Shown here: positions 1 through 4,241 of the stretch, piece by piece
How the letters are laid out: each line of letters starts with the position of its first letter
Position numbering within the stretch: position 1 is the first letter of the stretch
Origin: an uncultured Flammeovirgaceae bacterium
GTDB taxonomy: Bacteria; Bacteroidota; Bacteroidia; Cytophagales; Cyclobacteriaceae
Length of the DNA stretch: 5,764 bases
NCBI GenBank assembly: GCA_946886805.1
Contig: CAMPJM010000285.1
Coordinates: forward strand, 1 to 5,764
Direction of reading: 5' to 3'
Notes under the pieces: generated by a model
The model's database searches: none
Told to the model about the DNA's origin: nothing
What the model saw: the letters and a program-made list of their open reading frames with translations, nothing else
Position numbers and translations under genes: made by a program

Positions 1-23
1 ATATTTATTTTGTTTTTAACCAT

Positions 24-91
24 GATCCTTCCTAACGTCAGGATGACAAAAAAGCAACAGCTTATAATGTCATCCGCCAACTGGTGGATCT
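24..91 (+). repeat. Composite palindromic repeat, copy 1 (REP/MITE-like)
   Basis: Two arms face each other around an A-rich centre. The left arm (24-49) and right arm (68-91) pair at their inner ends (41-48 GGATGACA with 68-75 TGTCATCC) and at their outer ends (24-28 GATCC with 86-90 GGATC). The middles of the arms do not pair with each other; each is nearly self-complementary instead (30-43, TCCT...AGGA; 74-87, CCGCC...GGTGG). The centre holds a run of six A followed by GCAACAGC (54-61). The left arm is identical over 26 bp to 1218-1243, and the whole layout recurs inverted at 1214-1293. That two-copy architecture is seen directly. Calling it a REP/REPIN or MITE-like interspersed element is inference. 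It lies downstream of the methylesterase gene and does not overlap any gene. Confidence 0.75.
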
Positions 92-122
92 TAGCACATA
101 ATTAATTAGTTCCAGAAACATC

Positions 123-158
123 AAAAAACGATTAATACAAAACAGAGTATTAATTTTT
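123..158 (-). terminator. Candidate intrinsic terminator after the methylesterase gene
   Basis: A perfect 8-bp inverted repeat (131-138 ATTAATAC, 147-154 GTATTAAT) encloses an 8-nt loop, beginning 8 nt beyond the stop codon of the CE8 gene. On the minus strand the stem is followed by CG and then six T (A run at 123-128). On the plus strand it also runs into T residues, so it could act in both directions. The stem has a single G-C pair and is therefore weak, which lowers confidence. Its position suggests it ends the pectin gene cluster. Confidence 0.45.
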
Positions 159-162
159 GACC

Positions 163-1128
163 CTATTTCCCAGGTTCCCAATCCTTAAAGATATTCTTTA
201 GCGTATATTTTTCCCTTTCTTCTTTTGTCAGCTGATGAGACCAATCCACCCTCGCTGTTGGGTTTGCACCGGGTCCTGAAGATCCGTATTCCGCGTAAAA
301 TGCTGTTCTCTCGGCCTCAGGTTTATTCCAGTTGTGCCATCCTTCTGGTTTAATAAGATCGCCCATATAAGTATTGATGAAAACAGTTTTTGCATAGGGC
401 CTCCATGGCCTGCCGAGATAATAGGAATTATCCGGAGTGTCACCGGAAATACGGCAGTTGAGAAATACAAAGCCAAAAGGAGTCTCTTCCAAAGTGGAAG
501 CAGCCGTAATGTATTGCCCTCCTTCTTTACAGAAGATCTCACAATTTTCAAAGACTGCGGTCGACCAACCAAAAATAAAATCGGTAGTGCCTTCTATATA
601 GCAGTCTTTATAATATTGTCTGCTCTCCTTTCCATGGGGATAGAGTGTATCCTGAAAACCCAGAAACCTGCAATTTTCGAAAAACACTCTGTCGCCATCT
701 ACTCTCACAGCAACAGCCTGGCCTACAGGGCCTGCTGAGTTTTCGAAGGTGATATTCTTAGCAGTAAAGTCATCACCGAATATGAAAAAACTTGATGAGC
801 CGGTGGTACCCATTTCTTCACCGAATGAATTCTTTTTAGAGGCAAAGTCATCATTCGTAAGAATCGTTTTCTCTACATTCTCCCCAATCAATGTAACAGC
901 GGCTTTAGTAGAGGGAAGCGTCAATTTCTCTTTGTAAATACCATTTTTGATGTAGATGGTTGTGGTATTTTTTCTAAAATCAGGAACTGCATTGATCGCT
1001 TCCTGTACAGTTTTAAAATCTCCACTTCCATCCTGGGCCACAGTAAAATCATACTGTTGCGCCTGAGTAAAGAAAGGCAAAACCAGGATGAGGAGTATGT
1101 ATAAACTAGCTTTTTTACTATAAATCAT
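163..1128 (-). CDS. Secreted pectin methylesterase, family CE8
   Basis: This enzyme removes methyl esters from homogalacturonan, giving methanol and the de-esterified polymer that pectate lyases prefer. The 321-residue product begins with a signal peptide (basic MIYSKK, hydrophobic stretch to about residue 20, likely cleavage after TQA at 23). The right-handed beta-helix fold of CE8 is indicated by the family motifs in the correct order: GQA (136-138, oxyanion-hole Gln), GFQDTL (157-162, Asp160 as acid/base), TTDFIFG (181-187, Asp183 as nucleophile) and LGRPW (238-242, substrate-binding Arg and Trp). The length is normal for a single-domain bacterial enzyme, and no extra module or type IX sorting domain is visible. 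The ATG at 1128 is chosen because the signal peptide starts there; no clear purine-rich ribosome site precedes it, which is common in Bacteroidota. It is the last gene of the cluster, separated from the GH105 gene by 321 bp of repeats. The family call is very secure; periplasmic or extracellular location is inferred. Confidence 0.96.
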   Translation of the reverse strand: MIYSKKASLYILLILVLPFFTQAQQYDFTVAQDGSGDFKTVQEAINAVPDFRKNTTTIYIKNGIYKEKLTLPSTKAAVTLIGENVEKTILTNDDFASKKNSFGEEMGTTGSSSFFIFGDDFTAKNITFENSAGPVGQAVAVRVDGDRVFFENCRFLGFQDTLYPHGKESRQYYKDCYIEGTTDFIFGWSTAVFENCEIFCKEGGQYITAASTLEETPFGFVFLNCRISGDTPDNSYYLGRPWRPYAKTVFINTYMGDLIKPEGWHNWNKPEAERTAFYAEYGSSGPGANPTARVDWSHQLTKEEREKYTLKNIFKDWEPGK

Positions 1129-1153
1129 TGGTTGTTTTTGAAATCAAATAAAA

Positions 1154-1192
1154 ATTTCACGCAAAGAACTCAAAGAGTAAGAAACGCCAAGT
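1154..1192 (+). repeat. CGCAAAG-type repeat, left member
   Basis: The segment starts with ATTTCACGCAAAG (1154-1166) and continues with CAAAGAG (1171-1177) and AAACGCCAAG (1182-1191), so CAAAG-like words recur about every 10 nt. Its first 13 bases are the exact reverse complement of 1410-1422. Similar CGCAAAG-rich intergenic repeats are, from memory, widespread in bacteria; I could not run a search. It ends 26 nt before the methylesterase start codon, so it occupies the zone where that gene's own promoter would lie. Confidence 0.6.
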
Positions 1193-1213
1193 CCCAGAAG
1201 TTAAATGTATTCA

Positions 1214-1293
1214 CCGGGATCCTTCCTAACGTCAGGATGACAACTTAGGCTGTTGCGGTTTTTTTTGTCATCGGTAGGAACGAAGGATCCCGG
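1214..1293 (-). repeat. Composite palindromic repeat, copy 2 (REP/MITE-like)
   Basis: A left arm (1214-1243) and right arm (1265-1293) form a long imperfect hairpin. There are perfect 12-bp outer ends (1214-1225 CCGGGATCCTTC with 1282-1293) and 6-bp inner ends (1238-1243 TGACAA with 1265-1270). The loop contains GCTGTTGC (1249-1256) and eight T (1259-1266). Read on the minus strand, this matches copy 1 in order: GATCC arm, A-run, GCAACAGC, TGTCAT arm. Of the arms, 1218-1243 is identical to 24-49, while the right-arm core (1271-1285) differs from every other arm. It may fold in the transcript between the GH105 and CE8 reading frames and act as an mRNA 3' end or stabilising stem; that role is inference. 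Confidence 0.78.
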
Positions 1294-1378
1294 CGAACTC
1301 TCTATTTAGCTCCAATATCAAAAAAGTACAGCCACACAAGTTTACAACATGCCCTACCCTTGACCTTTCATTTCATTC

Positions 1379-1443
1379 CTCCGCGCTCTTTGCGCTCAAA
1401 CTTAGCGGCCTTTGCGTGAAATCTATCGGTCTTTGTGTAAAAC
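1379..1443 (-). repeat. CGCAAAG-type array: three units of about 21 nt
   Basis: Read on the minus strand from 1440, three consecutive degenerate units appear: 1440-1421 (TTACACAAAGACC...), 1420-1400 (TTCACGCAAAGGCC...) and 1399-1379 (TTGAGCGCAAAGAGC...). Each starts with TT and carries C-R-CAAAG at nearly the same place; lengths are 20, 21 and 21 nt. The middle unit contains the 13-bp inverted match to 1154-1166. The array lies 6 nt after the GH105 stop codon, so it would be the start of that transcript's 3' untranslated region. Its GC content is visibly higher than the surrounding spacer. Confidence 0.6.
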
Positions 1444-1449
1444 TTTACC

Positions 1450-2700
1450 TTAATTAGCAACTGCACTTTCATCCATGGTCTCAAAAAGCAAACTTGCCAT
1501 TATAAACGGCCCTACACCTTTTGGATCATTATCCCTTTGAGGCTCATTGATATAGTATTCATACGAACCGTCCCTGTAAGGATCCCCACCAAGCCCTGCA
1601 ACAGAGCAAACATTGGTGATACTAATGGTGCCATCTTCATTCTTTTCAATAAATTGTTCAAGAAGCCCTTCGTAACCTTTTCTTGCCACGGCCATGTACT
1701 CATCATCCAGATATCCTTCCTGAACCGCCTTTGCAAGGAAATATACGAACATGCTGGATGCGGATGCTTCCAGATAATTCCCTTCCCTATCAGGCTGGTT
1801 CACTACCTGGTACCATACGCCTGTTTCTTCATCCTGCCATTTCTTTACTGCTTCTGCCATATTTTTAACAACAGTCATGATTTTTTCTCTTTCGGGATGG
1901 TCCTCTGGAAAATAATCTAAAGCATCGACAGAAGCCATTGCTAACCAACCCATGGCTCGTCCCCACACATTTGGAGAAAGCCCGGTTTCAGGATCAGCCC
2001 ATTTCTGCTCCCTGCTTTCGTCCCATCCATGGTAGTATACTTTTTCTTCCTCGTCCCAGGTATATTTATTGATGAGGTAAAACTGATTTGCTACATCATT
2101 AAATAGTTCTGGTTCATTAAATTCTTTTGCATATTGCGCCAAAAATGGCGACCCCATGTACAATCCGTCCAGCCACATTTGGTGTGGATACCGCTTCTTA
2201 TGCCAAAAACCGCCCTCACTTGTGCGGGGATGTTCACGCATCTGATCCCTCAAATTTTCAATAGCCAGTCTGTAACTTTCCTTCCCTGTTTCTTTGTATA
2301 ATTCCATCAAAAATTTCCCGGGATTTACACGGTCAATATTATAATCAGATTTTTTATACGTTTTTATGGAGCCGTCTTCATTTACCATGGAGTCAGCATA
2401 ATATTTTGCATAATTGAAAAATTTATCATTTCCTGTTTCTTCCCAAACTTTCAACATGGTCGTAGCAATCAGACCATTGGTATACTCCCACTTCGGCTTC
2501 TCCCTAAAATCCAAAAGCCTCGGGTCAGGGTTTCGCTTAATATCTGAAACAGCCATTTGCACAAAAAGTGGCTCTTCAGATCCAGTAGCATTATCAACTG
2601 ATAAAGTATCCTCTGATGCATTTTCCTGGGAAGTATTCCCTGAGCTACAGGCAAAACTGAACAAAATTAATAGTGCAATTAAATTATGGTGTATTCTCAT
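1450..2700 (-). CDS. Lipoprotein GH105 unsaturated uronyl hydrolase (YteR/YesR-like)
   Basis: Family GH105 enzymes hydrate the 4,5-double bond of the unsaturated galacturonyl residue left by pectin lyases and so release it from the oligosaccharide. The 416-residue product starts MRIHHN and has a short lipoprotein signal with a lipobox ending at Cys18 (FSFAC), then an S/N/E/D-rich linker to about residue 42. The (alpha/alpha)6 barrel shows the family landmarks: WEYTNGL (71-77), YNIDRVNPGK (120-129, Asp123 matching one YteR active-site Asp), YPHQMWLDGLYMG (171-183, Asp178 matching the other), HGW (224-226), and NVWGRAMGW (244-252). The ATG at 2700 is chosen over a frame extension to 2760, because an AAGGA ribosome site sits just before it and the signal peptide begins there. 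It follows the lyase gene by 10 bp, so the two are almost certainly co-transcribed. Given the PL1 and CE8 neighbours, the substrate is probably unsaturated oligogalacturonides, although many relatives act on rhamnogalacturonan products. The family is secure, the exact substrate is not. Confidence 0.93.
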   Translation of the reverse strand: MRIHHNLIALLILFSFACSSGNTSQENASEDTLSVDNATGSEEPLFVQMAVSDIKRNPDPRLLDFREKPKWEYTNGLIATTMLKVWEETGNDKFFNYAKYYADSMVNEDGSIKTYKKSDYNIDRVNPGKFLMELYKETGKESYRLAIENLRDQMREHPRTSEGGFWHKKRYPHQMWLDGLYMGSPFLAQYAKEFNEPELFNDVANQFYLINKYTWDEEEKVYYHGWDESREQKWADPETGLSPNVWGRAMGWLAMASVDALDYFPEDHPEREKIMTVVKNMAEAVKKWQDEETGVWYQVVNQPDREGNYLEASASSMFVYFLAKAVQEGYLDDEYMAVARKGYEGLLEQFIEKNEDGTISITNVCSVAGLGGDPYRDGSYEYYINEPQRDNDPKGVGPFIMASLLFETMDESAVAN

Positions 2701-2705
2701 TTTAT

Positions 2706-2710
2706 TCCTT
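2706..2710 (-). promoter_or_regulatory. Ribosome binding site of the GH105 gene
   Basis: On the minus strand AAGGA directly follows the lyase stop codon TAA and lies 5 nt before the ATG at 2700. This site decides the GH105 start. The in-frame ATG at 2760 would lie inside the lyase gene and place 20 residues ahead of the signal peptide. The arrangement suggests translation of the two genes is coupled. Confidence 0.7.
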
Positions 2711-4111
2711 TTAATTATTTGTTTTACTGTTTCTGACCAGATTATTGAGATAAACTTCAATATTTGAATAATTTCTATTTAAGGTTCTGTATGATGCGTC
2801 TTTTGAATCGTTGGGATCGAGTTTATTTTTGTTCTCCCATTCATCAGTCATTCCATCTTTGTCTTTGTCTACCAAAGAATTTTCATATTCTAATTCCGGC
2901 CACCCTCCCACGTCTTTTTGAGAATCAATTATCCCATCTTTTTCCTTCCCAAAACGAGCGTTGCCTTCACGCACTTCTTCCAAAATTCTTTCATCTATCT
3001 CATCACGTTCTATACTCGCGCCTACGTTTTGAAGCACTTCTTCCCATGCAACTCCCGCTGATTGAGCAGGAATCTCAACAACTTTTATAGATGCAGCGGT
3101 AAGTGCCGAGTCAGGGCTATCACCATGAACACCCTTTCGATTGTCTGCGGTTACTTCAGGAAAACCATCTACATAATTTCCTGCTACATAAAATCTTCCA
3201 TAAGGTTTCCATGGATCCAAAATTCTATCTTTTATTGATTCCTTGGTTGCAGGACCTGCTTTGTAGTAATTATTCACAATGTTGTAGTTTCCCCGCTCAC
3301 CTGCATAAGCGTTATTCGATTTCCAGTTATAAATAATATTATTTCTAAAATCAACTATTTCTTTCTCTGGTTGCTGCTGCAAATGAGTTCGAGCTCCATT
3401 GAATCTTGGCAAGCGACTTTTATGATGTGCTAAGACATTGTGGTGAAAAGAAGCCCCTTTCCCTCCCCAAATTCCGCCATAACCATGTTCCCCTTTTTCA
3501 TGAACGGAATTATTCAGACTTTCTGAGATAATGCACCATTGGAGCGTAAAATTTTCGTTGTCATAAAAAGTTGCCACCTCATCTGTACCCCAGCTAAAGG
3601 AACAATGGTCAATAATTATGTCTTTTTGCTTAATAGCGCTTATGGCATCGTCCTGCACTTTTTCCAAATCACCCATGCGGGACCTGATATACTGGATGAT
3701 GATATTGTCAGCATTGATGTGTACGGGATAATTCTGAATGGTTATCCCCCCTCCCGTTGCCGACTGACCGGCAATGGTTAAATTTCCGTGGTTGATCTCC
3801 AGTGGAGATTTTAATTTTATATTTCCTGAAACAGCAAATACTATTATCCGAGGCTCCGTTTCATCAATCGCAGCTCTTAAACTCCCCGGACCACCATCAT
3901 TTAGATTAGAAACAATTATTACTCTTCCATCTCTACCACCTGTTGTGAACTTTCCAAAGCCTTCGGCGCCGGGAAAAGCAAGCGTTTTATTGAAGTCTAT
4001 ATCCTCTACCTTCGATCCGAAATCAAAAGAAGAATTTCCTTCGGGGCTTGGGGAATAACTTTGAAAAGAAGTTAGCGGCAGGCAGACAAGCAATAGCAAA
4101 ATTTTTCTCAT
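2711..4111 (-). CDS. Secreted pectate lyase, family PL1
   Basis: This enzyme cleaves de-esterified homogalacturonan by calcium-dependent beta-elimination, leaving 4,5-unsaturated ends. The 466-residue product has a signal peptide (MRKILLLLVCLPLTSFQS). The parallel beta-helix lyase domain starts at LAFPGAEGFG (44-53), followed by TGGRDG (57-62) and the SLRAAI segment (77-82). DHCSFSWGTDE (168-178) is the counterpart of the calcium-site and WiDH region, and HHKSRLPRF (229-237) carries the RxPR-type catalytic arginine (Arg233 or Arg236). The C-terminal part has the GIIDSQKDVGGWPE element (394-407) and then DKDKDGMTDEWE (415-426), a D-x-D-x-D-G calcium-binding motif often found at the end of Bacteroidota PL1 proteins. 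The ATG at 4111 is preferred to one at 4180: it begins the signal peptide, has AGGAAA 8 nt upstream, and leaves room for the promoter candidate at 4141-4172. It is the first enzyme gene of the lyase-GH105 pair. The family is very secure; the exact PL1 subfamily is not assigned. Confidence 0.95.
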   Translation of the reverse strand: MRKILLLLVCLPLTSFQSYSPSPEGNSSFDFGSKVEDIDFNKTLAFPGAEGFGKFTTGGRDGRVIIVSNLNDGGPGSLRAAIDETEPRIIVFAVSGNIKLKSPLEINHGNLTIAGQSATGGGITIQNYPVHINADNIIIQYIRSRMGDLEKVQDDAISAIKQKDIIIDHCSFSWGTDEVATFYDNENFTLQWCIISESLNNSVHEKGEHGYGGIWGGKGASFHHNVLAHHKSRLPRFNGARTHLQQQPEKEIVDFRNNIIYNWKSNNAYAGERGNYNIVNNYYKAGPATKESIKDRILDPWKPYGRFYVAGNYVDGFPEVTADNRKGVHGDSPDSALTAASIKVVEIPAQSAGVAWEEVLQNVGASIERDEIDERILEEVREGNARFGKEKDGIIDSQKDVGGWPELEYENSLVDKDKDGMTDEWENKNKLDPNDSKDASYRTLNRNYSNIEVYLNNLVRNSKTNN

Positions 4112-4119
4112 GAAATAGG

Positions 4120-4125
4120 TTTCCT
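4120..4125 (-). promoter_or_regulatory. Probable ribosome binding site of the pectate lyase gene
   Basis: AGGAAA on the minus strand ends 8 nt before the ATG at 4111. It supports that start over the in-frame ATG at 4180. The match is modest, as is usual in Bacteroidota. Confidence 0.4.
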
Positions 4126-4140
4126 GAACTTTTGGTAAAT

Positions 4141-4172
4141 CAAAGGATATCAATGAATAAAGGTTAACCAAA
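4141..4172 (-). promoter_or_regulatory. Candidate Bacteroidota-type promoter of the lyase-GH105 unit
   Basis: On the minus strand TTTG (4172-4169) is followed after exactly 19 nt by TATCCTTTG (4149-4141). The established Bacteroidota consensus is TTTG, 19-21 nt, TAnnTTTG. The spacing fits, and the -7 element matches except for one extra base between TA and TTTG. It lies about 30 nt before the chosen start codon and just behind the terminator hairpin at 4195-4235, which makes functional sense. AT-rich DNA gives such matches by chance, so this is a candidate only. Confidence 0.4.
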
Positions 4173-4194
4173 TAATGCAATAATTTTTAGAGTT

Positions 4195-4235
4195 AAAAGA
4201 ATAGGGAACAGGTAATATTTGTTCCCTATTCTTTT
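4195..4235 (-). terminator. Strong hairpin, probable terminator between lipoprotein and lyase genes
   Basis: A perfect 16-bp inverted repeat (4195-4210 AAAAGAATAGGGAACA with 4220-4235) encloses a 9-nt loop and starts 6 nt after the lipoprotein stop codon. On the minus strand the stem ends in TTTT, with matching A residues on the other side; on the plus strand it ends in five T. It therefore resembles a bidirectional intrinsic terminator, or a partial one that lets some transcription through into the enzyme genes. It is the clearest terminator-like structure in the window. Confidence 0.75.
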
Positions 4236-4241
4236 TGGTAT

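Larger units (their letters stand above)
1129..1449. other. 321-bp gene-free spacer made of nested inverted repeats
   Basis: No credible gene lies between the GH105 stop and the methylesterase start. The spacer holds, from left to right: a CGCAAAG-type repeat (1154-1192), the second composite palindrome (1214-1293), an AT-rich stretch without recognisable features (1294-1378), and a second CGCAAAG-type array in the opposite orientation (1379-1443). The outer pair shares a perfect 13-bp inverted match (1154-1166 with 1410-1422), so one palindrome is nested inside another. I see no classical intrinsic terminator after the GH105 gene. Confidence 0.8.

Noticed and set aside
334..738. Long open frame on the plus strand inside the methylesterase gene
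   Set aside because: It is antisense to a gene with complete CE8 motifs, has no recognisable domain and no ribosome site; treated as a shadow.
1214..1293. Copy 2 palindrome as an ordinary intrinsic terminator of the GH105 gene
   Set aside because: Its T-run lies in the loop and on the plus strand, not after the stem on the minus strand where transcription runs; the structure fits an interspersed palindrome better.
24..1293. Composite transposon carrying the methylesterase
   Set aside because: The two bracketing elements are short (68 and 80 bp), encode no transposase and show no visible target-site duplication; kept only as a recombination possibility.
1154..1440. CRISPR array
   Set aside because: The CGCAAAG units are degenerate, about 21 nt long and contiguous, without unique spacers, and no cas gene is present.
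1537..1920. Open frame on the plus strand inside the GH105 gene
   Set aside because: Antisense to conserved GH105 sequence, odd composition rich in Cys, Phe and Ile, no family resemblance.
2701..2760. N-terminal extension of the GH105 gene overlapping the lyase gene
   Set aside because: It would put 20 residues before the signal peptide; the AAGGA site before 2700 gives a better start.
4112..4180. N-terminal extension of the pectate lyase
   Set aside because: It precedes the signal peptide, covers the promoter candidate, and the ATG at 4111 has a ribosome site.
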